A DNA stretch of 64,000 nt from Dawidia soli (GTDB lineage: Bacteria; Bacteroidota; Bacteroidia; Cytophagales; Cyclobacteriaceae): the NCBI RefSeq assembly GCF_018598185.1, contig NZ_JAHESC010000011.1, positions 1-64,000 of the forward strand. Direction: 5' to 3'. The stretch's first letter is position 1; every line of letters begins with the position of its first letter. A program made the translations under genes and the position numbers. A model generated the notes under the pieces. That model saw only the letters and a program-made list of their open reading frames with translations. It made no database searches and was not told the DNA's origin. This document shows positions 52,444-60,867 of the stretch, piece after piece.

Positions 52444-52569
52444 ATGATCAGGCTATCGCTGGCAGTCGGGTTCCTGGCTGTGTTCGGCTTGGTAGGATAC
52501 GCTGTGATCCTATTGCTGACGAACTATTTTCAAAACAAAAAAGAGAAAGAAAACAAACCAAAACAATAA
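52444..52569 (+). CDS. Small single-pass membrane protein upstream of SPFH gene
   Basis: 41 residues. Begins MIRLSLAVGFLAVFGLVGYA; the membrane helix covers about 5-27, followed by a strongly basic/polar tail NYFQNKKEKENKPKQ, so a cytoplasmic C-terminus is expected. The stop lies 21 bases before the ATG of the SPFH gene, on the same strand. Its size and position suggest a small subunit or regulator of the SPFH complex. I do not recognise a family. Confidence 0.6.
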   Translation: MIRLSLAVGFLAVFGLVGYAVILLLTNYFQNKKEKENKPKQ

Positions 52570-52590
52570 CCATTGACAAACAACCAAAAC

Positions 52591-53838
52591 ATGAATCCTT
52601 TTACGAAACGAAGTATTATTATCGGTGTGGTGTCCATCCTGGCCCTCATCCTGTTCCTGATCCTCAACCCGTTCTCGTGGAACGACGCTGGTAACCGTAC
52701 CGTTGTCGAGCGCACCACGGGCGAGCAGATCGTGCAGTTTGCTCCCGGTATCTTCTACGCCGGCTTTTTCGCCAAAGAAAAAGCATGGCCCAACCAGATC
52801 TCGGTGACCTACCAGGATACAAACGCCCAGCTCGAGATCGAAGACAACGGCATCGAAGTGGGGCAGATCATGGTACGCTTTAGCGATGCCACCACGGCCA
52901 ACGTAAAAGGTATCACGCAGTTCATCCTGCCTTCCGACGAGAAGGAAATGATCCTGATCCACAACACGCACCGCACACCGCAGTCGCTCGTGGTAAAACG
53001 CCTGGCGCCCTACACCAAGGAGTGTCTGCAGTCGTCGGCCCAGCTGATGAGCAGCGAAAAACACTACGGTGGTGGCCGCGCCCAGATGTCGCAGGACTTT
53101 ATGGACCAGCTGAAGGACGGCGTATACCTGCTGAAGACGGAAGAGAACGTCGTGTTCGACTCGCTGGAACGTGAAAAGAAACGCATTTACCAGACGCAGA
53201 TCCAATACGACAAAAAGACGAACGCCCCCAAGCGCAAGCTGTCGTCGATCAAAGAGTACGGCATTACCGTGGCCGATGCTGCGATCACCGACGTGGACTA
53301 CGAAGACCAGGTAGACGAGAAGCTGAAAAAGATCATCGACGCCGTCACCAAGTCGTCCATCTCCAAGCAGGAGCTTATGACCGCCCAGCAGCAGACGCTG
53401 ACCGCGAAGGCCAAGGGTGAGCAGGCCCTGGTAGAGATCGAGTACCAGCAGAAGCAGGAACAGACCCGCCAGGTCGTAGAGGCCGAGACGCGCGTAAAGG
53501 TAGCCGAGCAGGAAAAACTGCAACAAAAGGTAGCCTACGACGCCTCCATCCTGGAAGCGAAAAAGATCAAGGAGCTGGCCGATGCCCAGGCCTACGCCCG
53601 CGCCAAGATCATGCGCGCCGACGGTGCCCTCGAGATGAAGCTGAAAGCCCAGGTAGAAGTACAAAAAGTATGGGCCGAAGCCTTCAGTAAATATACCGGC
53701 GCGATCGTACCCCAGTTCCAAACCGGCGGCGGTACGACCAGCAACGGCGCCCTGAACTTCATGGATATCATGACGGCCAAGACCGCCAAAGATTTCGCCC
53801 TCGACATGAAGAACACGAACCAGTCCACCGCCCAGTAA
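52591..53838 (+). CDS. SPFH/band-7 (stomatin/prohibitin-like) membrane protein
   Basis: 415 residues from the ATG at 52591; an upstream TTG would add six residues. An N-terminal membrane helix (about 7-26, SIIIGVVSILALILFLIL) precedes the SPFH domain (about 30-230). A long Glu/Gln/Lys/Ala-rich coiled coil follows (about 265-365: KAKGEQALVEIEYQQKQEQT, VAEQEKLQQKVAYDASILEA). Oligomeric rings of such proteins form membrane microdomains and often bind FtsH-type proteases or phage-defence effectors; nothing here shows which. It probably works with the 41-residue membrane protein just upstream. A perfect terminator follows. Confidence 0.88.
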   Translation: MNPFTKRSIIIGVVSILALILFLILNPFSWNDAGNRTVVERTTGEQIVQFAPGIFYAGFFAKEKAWPNQISVTYQDTNAQLEIEDNGIEVGQIMVRFSDATTANVKGITQFILPSDEKEMILIHNTHRTPQSLVVKRLAPYTKECLQSSAQLMSSEKHYGGGRAQMSQDFMDQLKDGVYLLKTEENVVFDSLEREKKRIYQTQIQYDKKTNAPKRKLSSIKEYGITVADAAITDVDYEDQVDEKLKKIIDAVTKSSISKQELMTAQQQTLTAKAKGEQALVEIEYQQKQEQTRQVVEAETRVKVAEQEKLQQKVAYDASILEAKKIKELADAQAYARAKIMRADGALEMKLKAQVEVQKVWAEAFSKYTGAIVPQFQTGGGTTSNGALNFMDIMTAKTAKDFALDMKNTNQSTAQ

Positions 53839-53869
53839 TCACGCGCCACACAGTACCAGGACCCTTTCC

Positions 53870-53898
53870 AGAGCGGAGTAACCCTCCGCTCTTTTTTT
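53870..53898 (+). terminator. Intrinsic terminator of the SPFH unit
   Basis: AGAGCGGAG / CTCCGCTCT perfect 9-bp stem, 5-base loop, then seven T. It starts 31 bases after the stop codon. Confidence 0.92.
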
Positions 53899-54102
53899 AT
53901 TTCTAAATTGAAGGTATTACCGATATCAATGAGTAAGCCGCTGCGCCGTGCCCGGCCACGGCATAGTCCGATCTAACGAACTGGCTACTGTTCACACCAG
54001 GTTTATTTACAACGGCACAGGTATACTATAGAACGTTAGCCCATTTTCTTACACACACCACCGGCGCCGCAAAAAGAAGTTTTTCGAAAGATCGGCGAGG
54101 CC

Positions 54103-54110
54103 TATCTTCG
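54103..54110 (+). promoter_or_regulatory. -7 box for the TIG/Kelch lipoprotein
   Basis: TATCTTCG has one mismatch to TAnnTTTG and lies 22 bases before the ATG at 54133, with TTTTTCG in the approximate -33 position. Confidence 0.35.
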
Positions 54111-54132
54111 GCCCTTCACTAATCTATCTCGC

Positions 54133-55395
54133 ATGAAGAAGTTTTATTATCCCTGGTTCATGGCCATACTCGTTGCCTTTTCCTGCTCGGACGAAGCAGA
54201 TCCAAACGAAGACGAAAATGGTTGCAATACCTCCGCCACCACCCTGACACTCGAAAATACCTGGGCCTATACCGGCCAGACGTTAACACTGAAAGGCTCA
54301 CAGATCTGCAAAGGCGGATTGACATCGGTCACACTGAACGGCATCGCGGCGTCTACCAGCGGGGTGACCGAGAGCAGCATCCTGCTCACCGTACCGGAGA
54401 TCACCGAAGATTCGGCAACGCTGGTCGTTACATTCGGCGATTCTCCCATCACGGTAGGTAAAATAGCCATATTCCCCGGAAACGGTACATGGAAAGAAGT
54501 GGAATCCTTCCCGGGCACCGGCCGCGTAGCCGCGCACGCCTTCACCGTCGGCAATAAAGCCTACGTCGTCGGCGGAGAGCAATACCGCCTGGAGTACGAT
54601 CCCAAGAATTACAGCGACATACATTCCTTCGACCTGGCCACCGGCACGTGGACAACGCTCCCGTCGCAAGACAAGCTCGACGATATTCAATACGAACCTG
54701 CGCCTGCGAAAAACGGGTTCATCTTCCTGTACGAGGCAACGCAGGTACTATACTACTATAACCCGATCACGAACGAATTTAATACCATGGCGGAACCTGC
54801 GTTCAGATCCTTCAATCATGGATTTATGATCAACGGCGAAACCTATTATGCGCAGGCAAAGATCGAGGGTAATTACCTGTACATCATCAAATATAACGAG
54901 CCCGGTGATGACTGGGAGCTCATGAACTATTCGATGTACGCCGAAAACGAGCAATTCCATTTCATGGGCGCGTTCGAGGTCGACGGCAAGGGTTACCTCG
55001 CCATAAAACGCAGCAGCAAGTATGAAGAAATTCAGATGATCTCGTTCGACCCTGCCACGAAAACGATCGAAAACCTTCCGGCGCTCTCCCTGGCAAGCGC
55101 GCAGAGCAAAGAGCTTTCGCATTTGTTCACCATCGGCAAGCTCGCCTATTTTGCCGAAAGAGGATCGGCGACCACCGACAACCAAACATCCTGGGTCGAT
55201 ACACCTCCATCAGACCGTCTCTATATTTTTAACGCTGCCACCAAACAATGGCACACCACGACACCATCACACCCGGGCATGCCGCTGGACGGAACGTCGT
55301 TCACCCTCGGCGGCCGCGGCTTTCTCGGCCTGGGCGCCGTCCAGCAATCGACAATAACCTACCCGCAAAAATTCTACGAGTTCATCCCCAAATAA
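54133..55395 (+). CDS. Lipoprotein with IPT/TIG domain and Kelch-like repeats
   Basis: 420 residues. The signal peptide ends VAFSC, so Cys18 is lipidated. Residues about 38-115 are an IPT/TIG Ig-like domain (TLTLKGSQICKGGLTSVTLN, ILLTVPEITEDSATLVVTFG). Residues about 120-420 are Kelch-like propeller repeats: AHAFTVGNKAYVVGGEQYR, HSFDLATGTWTTLPS, FNHGFMINGETYYAQ, LFTIGKLAYFAERGS, TLGGRGFLGLGAV. A surface-exposed binding protein is likely; no enzyme motif is seen. Its own promoter-like box and terminator make it a single-gene unit. Confidence 0.82.
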   Translation: MKKFYYPWFMAILVAFSCSDEADPNEDENGCNTSATTLTLENTWAYTGQTLTLKGSQICKGGLTSVTLNGIAASTSGVTESSILLTVPEITEDSATLVVTFGDSPITVGKIAIFPGNGTWKEVESFPGTGRVAAHAFTVGNKAYVVGGEQYRLEYDPKNYSDIHSFDLATGTWTTLPSQDKLDDIQYEPAPAKNGFIFLYEATQVLYYYNPITNEFNTMAEPAFRSFNHGFMINGETYYAQAKIEGNYLYIIKYNEPGDDWELMNYSMYAENEQFHFMGAFEVDGKGYLAIKRSSKYEEIQMISFDPATKTIENLPALSLASAQSKELSHLFTIGKLAYFAERGSATTDNQTSWVDTPPSDRLYIFNAATKQWHTTTPSHPGMPLDGTSFTLGGRGFLGLGAVQQSTITYPQKFYEFIPK

Positions 55396-55417
55396 CCAAC
55401 ACACTACACTATAGATC

Positions 55418-55452
55418 GAAGGGCTGTCTTTATCAGACAGCCCTTCTTTTTT
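55418..55452 (+). terminator. Intrinsic terminator of the TIG/Kelch lipoprotein gene
   Basis: GAAGGGCTGTCT / AGACAGCCCTTC perfect 12-bp stem with a 5-base loop, then TTTTTT, 22 bases after the stop codon. Confidence 0.95.
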
Positions 55453-55540
55453 GCAAGCCATTTTTCGAGCCCCACAGGCAACCGCCATCAATCGCCAGCA
55501 CAGGCGGCGGCGTAAATCAAAGCCAACCACACCGCTCGAA

Positions 55541-56539
55541 CTACCGCACCTGCACCGTATACGTCCACGCATACAGCGCATCGATCAGCACATGCACAAC
55601 GTGCCGCCCACGTGCGGTGAACGTATAATCAAAACAATACCGATCATCACCTTCCGGTGCTACTGCGACATCTTCCGATAAACTCCCGCTCCGTACGGTA
55701 ACGCTCCCGACAGCTTCGCCTTCAAGCTGAAACATAACCGTCTCGCCTTTCACCACCTCAACGTCAAACGTCGAAGGACTCACCGGCATAGCCTTATACT
55801 TATAGATATTCCCGTAGATCAGCGGTGCGTACAGGAACGCCTGCAGCGAAGGTTTATCCTTCAGCAGCATATACGCCGTATCGACCGGATAATGATTCCG
55901 GACGAACATCGCCGGGTCTGCCAGGAAATACCTGTCATCATAGTTTTTGATAAAGATCCCCTGCGCAGGGTCGATCGCACCACTCGACCACGTTGCATCA
56001 CACAAATACCACTGCCCGTCCAGCTGCACGGCATTCCACGAGTGATTCACATCACCTTCGCCGCGAATGTTTGCCTGCACGGTGCGACCATAACCATCGA
56101 CGATCACGCACCGGATGCCCGCGTGGCGGGCCAGCTCGCGCAAAAGATACGCATAGCCCGTGCATACTGTGCGGTGGTGACGCCCCAGCACCTGGAACAC
56201 CCGTCGGCTGAATTGCCGGCGCCAGGCGTCCAGGGCGGCGGCATCGTCCTTCAGCTTGTTGCTTTGATGCTGATTGAGCCTGAACAACGAATAGTCACTC
56301 GCAATGTTGGTGCACACCCAGGTATAGATGGCGCGAAACTTTTCTGCGTCGGTGGTCAACGACCGGGTTAGCTTGTCGGAAAGTGTCTTTGGATCTGTTA
56401 CGGCGTGCCGGGGATAACACGCGGCGACGCTATCGGCCTTCGCCCAGTGGAGCTTTGTGAAATGCGCCTGCTGCGCCGACAGAGCCACGGGCACAAGCAG
56501 GCTGCAAATCACAAACAAGAGGGTGCGCATCATACCCAC
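55541..56539 (-). CDS. Secreted transglutaminase-like (cysteine protease fold) protein
   Basis: 332 residues with a signal peptide ending SAQ. The transglutaminase-core triad is present: Cys in HHRTVCTGYAYLLREL, His in GEGDVNHSWNAVQLDGQW, and Asp in YLCDATWSSG. The C-terminal ~100 residues are a beta-rich add-on domain (VVKGETVMFQLEGEAVGSVT). In bacteria such secreted proteins are usually peptidases acting on cell-wall or other peptides. Met4 is an alternative start. The CarboxypepD_reg-like gene lies 14 bases upstream on the same strand, suggesting an operon. Confidence 0.88.
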   Translation of the reverse strand: MGMMRTLLFVICSLLVPVALSAQQAHFTKLHWAKADSVAACYPRHAVTDPKTLSDKLTRSLTTDAEKFRAIYTWVCTNIASDYSLFRLNQHQSNKLKDDAAALDAWRRQFSRRVFQVLGRHHRTVCTGYAYLLRELARHAGIRCVIVDGYGRTVQANIRGEGDVNHSWNAVQLDGQWYLCDATWSSGAIDPAQGIFIKNYDDRYFLADPAMFVRNHYPVDTAYMLLKDKPSLQAFLYAPLIYGNIYKYKAMPVSPSTFDVEVVKGETVMFQLEGEAVGSVTVRSGSLSEDVAVAPEGDDRYCFDYTFTARGRHVVHVLIDALYAWTYTVQVR

Positions 56540-56553
56540 GGCAGCGTATAGCG

Positions 56554-57282
56554 TTAGCGTTTCGGATCGGCCGGTATAGCCGTTTCAGGCGTGGAGTCAG
56601 GTGTTTCTTCATACGGAGCATCCAACACCAGCTCACCGGCTATCGAGATATAGTCCGCCGTCAGGGAGATCTCGATAAACGCGGGTGTACTGTGCGATAT
56701 GAGGTATTCCAGCGGTTCAAAGCCCAGGTAGTAAACGACGAGCACGTCGCCGGCCTTCAGCATATTCGGAAAGTCGAACCGGCCCTCGGCATCGGTAACG
56801 GTGCCTTGCGTAGTACCTTTCCGGATGATGGATGCACCCGGCATGGGCGCTCCCGATTCGTCGCGCACTACACCCTTAAACCACCGTTCGTGCGTTGTAC
56901 TCGCCGCCGATGCTTCGCGAGAAGGGGTGTCTTGCGTAGCCTCGATCGGAGGCATTACCGACGGGATGTTCTTCGAGCCCGCGGGACGGGTAGTGAACAA
57001 CAACAGTAAACCCAGGATCCCGGCACGTATCAATGTAAGGCCGGGGCGAATGCCGTTGGGCTCCGGAAAGGTATAGGTCTTGAGTTGGTCCGGGCGAAAA
57101 CGACCACAGGTCTTGCCGCGCTTCGCCGCCAGGTAGTCCAGGATCTGCTGGTCGCTCATGCGGGTAAAATCGATCACGGTCTTTTGGCAGGACCCGCAAA
57201 AACCGCCTTCGGATGTCGGGGTAAAACTGCTCCAGGGCTCGGCGCACGGCCGGGGGATGGATAACGAAACGCTCTTTTTCAT
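56554..57282 (-). CDS. Membrane protein with Cys-rich N-terminus and CarboxypepD_reg-like domain
   Basis: 242 residues. The N-terminal ~65 residues contain four Cys in the pattern CAEPW...GGFCGSCQKTVIDF...CGRF, a small metal-binding-like domain seen at the start of many Bacteroidota proteins. A membrane helix follows at about 79-97 (GLTLIRAGILGLLLLFT). After a linker, a carboxypeptidase-regulatory-like Ig domain lies at about 130-205 (GVVRDESGAPMPGASIIRKG, TQGTVTDAEGRFDFPN). This places a cytoplasmic Cys domain and a periplasmic Ig domain on one chain. The role is unknown; it probably pairs with the transglutaminase-like protein downstream. Confidence 0.75.
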   Translation of the reverse strand: MKKSVSLSIPRPCAEPWSSFTPTSEGGFCGSCQKTVIDFTRMSDQQILDYLAAKRGKTCGRFRPDQLKTYTFPEPNGIRPGLTLIRAGILGLLLLFTTRPAGSKNIPSVMPPIEATQDTPSREASAASTTHERWFKGVVRDESGAPMPGASIIRKGTTQGTVTDAEGRFDFPNMLKAGDVLVVYYLGFEPLEYLISHSTPAFIEISLTADYISIAGELVLDAPYEETPDSTPETAIPADPKR

Positions 57283-57411
57283 ATTCGTTTGTTTTTATCC
57301 AGGATGCGGCAAGGCAACCGATTCCATAAAAAGAATCCGTCTTTTTTTCAGTGGTTTGGAAATTTTTATGGTTCTGCCCATGTTGTCTGCCCGTTAGGCC
57401 TACATACCACC

Positions 57412-59181
57412 ATGAAACTACTGTTACACTACCTTAAGAATTATAAGGGACTGATTGCCATTGCCTTACTTCTAGCCACCATCAACCAGGTCTTTTCGTT
57501 GCTCGACCCCCACATCACGGGCCGCATTGTCGATAGCTTTATCGAGCGCCGCGACACCCTGCCCCGGGGGGAATTTATTCAGGGTGTACTCTACCTGGTC
57601 GCCCTGGCGATGGGGGCCGCGATGGTGTCGCGCATTGCCAAGAACCTGCAGGACTACTTTACCAGCATTATCGTACAAAAGTCCGGCGCCGGCATGTACG
57701 CCGACGGCTTGAAGCATTCGCTGGAGCTGCCCTACCAAACCTTCGAAGACCAACGCAGTGGCGAGACGCTCGGCATCTTACAAAAGGTGCGCATCGATTC
57801 CGAAAAGTTCATCACCTCGTTCATCAACGTATTGTTCTCGGCGATGGTGGCCATGGTCTTTGTCGTGATCTACTCGCTTACCGTGAGCGTAAAAGTGACA
57901 CTGGTATATTTCGCCGCCATTCCCATCATTGCCCTCACCAGCTGGGCACTGAGCCGCAAGATCAAAGCCGTGCAAAAAGACATCGTCAAGGAAACCACGG
58001 CGCTGGCCGGCTCCACCACGGAGTCGCTGCGGAACATCGAGCTCGTGAAGAGCCTCGGGCTCGCCAAGCAGGAGATCGAGCGGCTCAACAACACCACCTT
58101 CAAGATCCTCGGCCTGGAGCTTAAAAAAGTAAAGTACGTGCGTGGCATGGCGTTCCTGCAGGGCACGACGGTAAACTTTGTGCGGAGTGTGATGGTCGTG
58201 ATCCTGCTTATCCTCATCTTCGACAGCGAGCTGTCGGCGGGTAAATATTTTACCTTCCTGTTCTATTCCTTCTTCCTCTTCAACCCGCTGCAAGAGTTGG
58301 GCAACGTCATCATGGCGTACCGCGAGGCCGAAGTATCCATGGCGAACTTCCACCGCATCCTCACGCTGCCGAAGGAAGCCAAGCCGCAAAACCCCGTGGA
58401 AGTAGGAACGATCCATACGCTGCGGTTTGACAACGTCAGCTTCCAGCACCTTTCCGCCAGTACCCCCGCGTTGAAGAACATATCGTTTGCGGCACACGCC
58501 GGCGAGACCATCGCCTTTGTCGGCCCCTCGGGGTCGGGTAAGACGACCCTGGTAAAATTGTTGGTAGGCCTCTATCCGCCGAAAGACGGGGCGATCCTGT
58601 ACAACACCGTCTCGGGCAAGGACATCAACCTGGACGCGCTGCGCGAGAAGATCGGTTTCGTGACGCAGGACACTCAACTGTTCTCGGGCACCATTCGCGA
58701 GAACCTGCAGTTCGTACGCCCCGGCGCCACCGACGCCGAGTGTATGGATGTGCTGCACAAAGCAGCCTGCCAGTCACTGCTGGCCCGCGCCGACAAGGGC
58801 CTCGATACCGTGATCGGTGAAGGCGGCGTGAAAGTTTCCGGCGGCGAGAAGCAACGCCTCTCCATCGCACGGGCCCTGCTGCGCCAGCCGGACATCCTGG
58901 TATTCGACGAAGCGACCTCGTCGCTCGACTCGATCACCGAAGAGGAGATCACCGAAACGATCCGCGACGTGTCTACCGTGCGCGACCATATCACGATCCT
59001 GATCGCCCACCGCCTGTCGACCATCATGCACGCCGACAAGATCTTTGTACTCGAGCGGGGCAACATCATCGAATCCGGACGGCACGAAGCGCTCTTACGG
59101 GAAAAGGGATTATACTACGCAATGTGGCGCCAGCAGATCGGCGAGAAAGATTCCGTCATCGCCGCCGCGCAGGCTTCCTAA
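57412..59181 (+). CDS. ABC exporter (fused membrane and ATPase domains)
   Basis: 589 residues from the Met at 57412 (MKLLLHYLKNYKGLIA); 41 upstream open codons are not used. The type IV exporter membrane domain has six helices (about 10-310). The ATPase domain shows Walker A GPSGSGKTT (about 381), Q-loop FVTQDTQLFSGTIRENL, signature VSGGEKQRLSIARALL, Walker B ILVFDEATSS and H-loop IAHRLSTI. It would act as a homodimer exporting lipids, drugs or peptides. Substrate unknown; it lacks a peptidase domain. Confidence 0.92.
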   Translation: MKLLLHYLKNYKGLIAIALLLATINQVFSLLDPHITGRIVDSFIERRDTLPRGEFIQGVLYLVALAMGAAMVSRIAKNLQDYFTSIIVQKSGAGMYADGLKHSLELPYQTFEDQRSGETLGILQKVRIDSEKFITSFINVLFSAMVAMVFVVIYSLTVSVKVTLVYFAAIPIIALTSWALSRKIKAVQKDIVKETTALAGSTTESLRNIELVKSLGLAKQEIERLNNTTFKILGLELKKVKYVRGMAFLQGTTVNFVRSVMVVILLILIFDSELSAGKYFTFLFYSFFLFNPLQELGNVIMAYREAEVSMANFHRILTLPKEAKPQNPVEVGTIHTLRFDNVSFQHLSASTPALKNISFAAHAGETIAFVGPSGSGKTTLVKLLVGLYPPKDGAILYNTVSGKDINLDALREKIGFVTQDTQLFSGTIRENLQFVRPGATDAECMDVLHKAACQSLLARADKGLDTVIGEGGVKVSGGEKQRLSIARALLRQPDILVFDEATSSLDSITEEEITETIRDVSTVRDHITILIAHRLSTIMHADKIFVLERGNIIESGRHEALLREKGLYYAMWRQQIGEKDSVIAAAQAS

Positions 59182-59186
59182 CCAAA

Positions 59187-59212
59187 GAGGGCCACCGTTA
59201 CCGGTGACCCTC
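59187..59212. terminator. Bidirectional hairpin between convergent genes
   Basis: GAGGGCCACCG and CGGTGACCCTC pair with one mismatch around a 4-base loop, between the ABC exporter stop (59181) and the Spy-plug gene stop (59241). There is no T run, so termination strength is uncertain. Confidence 0.5.
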
Positions 59213-59240
59213 CCCTGAATCGAAACACTACTTTCTATGA

Positions 59241-59912
59241 TCAGGGAGTTTTCTTTTTGAGCTTGACGATGATCACACCGTTCTCGCCCCACTTGCCGTA
59301 CACCGAGGTAGCCGATTCTCCTTTCAACACCTCGATACTTTCGATATCGTCGGGGTTGATATCGGCCGGCATGTCATCGGCCGTCTTCCGGGTATCACCC
59401 CGTACGATCACATACAGCGGCTTCGTTGAGCCCGCCTCCGGCCCCGGGCGTACCCGCACCACCACGCGTTGATTGTCGTTCAGGGAGGTGGTGATGGCGC
59501 TCTCGGGAATCGGCTCGTCCTTGTGCGCATCGAGCTTGGATTGCTGAGACGGTGTCAGCAGATTTTTGATGGAGATGAGCATCGACAGCCGCATCTTTTT
59601 GATCTCCGTTTCCAGCGCCAGGCATTTCTCCAACTGGGCGTTGGCCGCTTTGGTGTCGACGTTGGGCACAGCGATCAACTGCTCCAGCTTGACCATGGCC
59701 GCATCGAGATCCCATTTCTTGTTGTTATACCCGGTAAGCACACCGTTGTAGAGTGTCTTGATCTTCTCCACCTGGTCGCTGGAGAGGCCCGCCTCATCCC
59801 GGTATTTTAATACCAGCTCGGGCGCATAGAGCTTCTGTTGGAATATATCCTGCGCCGGTACGGATTGAATCGCCGCCAACAGGATGAGCACGATGAACAT
59901 GTGTTTTTTCAT
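59241..59912 (-). CDS. Spy/CpxP-like periplasmic protein fused to a TonB-receptor plug fragment
   Basis: 223 residues with a signal peptide ending VPA-Q. Residues about 28-135 are helical, with two LTxxQ-like motifs (AGLSSDQVEKIKTLYNG, NLLTPSQQSKLDAHKD), the mark of Spy/CpxP periplasmic chaperones and metal-stress sensors. Residues about 145-223 are strand-rich and end with INPDDIESIEVLKGESATSV and YGKWGENGVIIVKLKK, the hallmark of the SusC/TonB-dependent receptor plug, but no beta-barrel follows. It is the third gene of an ECF sigma/anti-sigma unit. A sensor or signalling role is inferred. Confidence 0.75.
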   Translation of the reverse strand: MKKHMFIVLILLAAIQSVPAQDIFQQKLYAPELVLKYRDEAGLSSDQVEKIKTLYNGVLTGYNNKKWDLDAAMVKLEQLIAVPNVDTKAANAQLEKCLALETEIKKMRLSMLISIKNLLTPSQQSKLDAHKDEPIPESAITTSLNDNQRVVVRVRPGPEAGSTKPLYVIVRGDTRKTADDMPADINPDDIESIEVLKGESATSVYGKWGENGVIIVKLKKKTP

Positions 59913-59933
59913 AATTTCTTTTAATCTTTCTGT

Positions 59934-60263
59934 TTAAAAATCTTCTGACAAATAGCGCGTAGGCGATGTCCACTCCGACAAGCTCTGTTCGGAGGTGTTT
60001 ACCAGGGAACCCGTGCGTGTCGCCTCCGGTCCGACGACGATCACGATGTCTTTGGGTGGTGTGGTTTGTTCGCTTCCCTTTTGCCGCACCCGGTACAGCA
60101 CGGCCACCATCGCGATCGTCACTGCAGCCGCCGCGGCATAGCGCAGCGCCGGGGGCCACAAGCGCCTGACCGGCCGGGGCTTCCTGAACGGCGGAACCGG
60201 GCGCTGCGCATCGACTTGTTTCATGCCGTCAAAAAAGGATTCGAGTATCTTATCGTCTTCCAT
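59934..60263 (-). CDS. Short membrane protein, probable anti-sigma factor
   Basis: 109 residues from the Met at 60263 (MEDDKILESFFDGMKQ); eight upstream open codons lie within the sigma gene. The N-terminal ~40 residues are cytoplasmic and acidic then basic, a membrane helix follows at about 43-58 (LRYAAAAAVTIAMVAVLYR), and about 50 residues are periplasmic. The start overlaps the 3' end of the ECF sigma gene by 14 bases. Size, topology and coupling fit the small anti-sigma proteins of Bacteroidota; there is no zinc-binding HxxxCxxC motif. Confidence 0.7.
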   Translation of the reverse strand: MEDDKILESFFDGMKQVDAQRPVPPFRKPRPVRRLWPPALRYAAAAAVTIAMVAVLYRVRQKGSEQTTPPKDIVIVVGPEATRTGSLVNTSEQSLSEWTSPTRYLSEDF

Positions 60264-60756
60264 GGTCTTGTACCGGGTTGAGTGCAATCAATTCTTTCAG
60301 CTGCTTTTTACCGCGATCGTAATGCGTGCGAACGGTACCGAGGCTGATGTCCATCACCGTGCTGATCGCTTCCAGGGTCATGCCGTGGTAGAAGGCCAGC
60401 AGCAGCACCTGGGCTTGTCGCGCGGGCAGCTGTCGCAACAGCGCCTCGTAGTCGACGGGCTCGTCGGGCGGCTCGTCGGCGGGTAGTGCCGGGTGGTCGT
60501 TGTCACCCGGCTCGTCGACGATGACAAGGTGCTTTTCGCGCAGGATGTCCAGCGCGGTGTACCGGATGACCGCAAACAGCCACGTGCGGAAGCTGGACAG
60601 GTTGTTATAGCGGGCCCGCCCCTCCAGGATCTTCACGTATACCTCTTGCAATACGTCCTTGGCCTGCTCGTCGTCATACCGGCAGCACTGCCGCGCCCAC
60701 AGGTAGGCTTCGCGGTGGTGATCGGCCAGGGATTGCTCAAGCAGCTGTCTTTCCAT
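60250..60756 (-). CDS. ECF-type RNA polymerase sigma factor
   Basis: 168 residues from the Met at 60756 (MERQLLEQSLADHHREA). Region 2: YDDEQAKDVLQEVYVKIL followed by SSFRTWLFAVIRYTALDILR. Region 4: LPARQAQVLLLAFYHGMTLE and ISTVMDISLGTVRTHYDRGK. The acidic linker between them (DEPGDNDHPALPADEPPDEP) is typical. First gene of a three-gene unit with the anti-sigma and the Spy-plug protein, which suggests it controls an envelope or metal stress response. A second ECF unit lies at 197-2303. Confidence 0.9.
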   Translation of the reverse strand: MERQLLEQSLADHHREAYLWARQCCRYDDEQAKDVLQEVYVKILEGRARYNNLSSFRTWLFAVIRYTALDILREKHLVIVDEPGDNDHPALPADEPPDEPVDYEALLRQLPARQAQVLLLAFYHGMTLEAISTVMDISLGTVRTHYDRGKKQLKELIALNPVQDHGRR

Positions 60757-60867
60757 ATAATTTTGTCTGTTAGTCGGCCAACGGGGTGGCTTATATGACA
60801 CCGGCAACAATTATTTTTTTCCCTGCCGGGAATGAAAATTGCACCGCGAGGATAAAGACCTTTCGCC

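Noticed and set aside
52510-53721. 403-codon minus-strand frame
   Set aside because: Antisense to the SPFH gene; Leu/Val/Gly-rich mirror of a coiled coil, not a real membrane protein.
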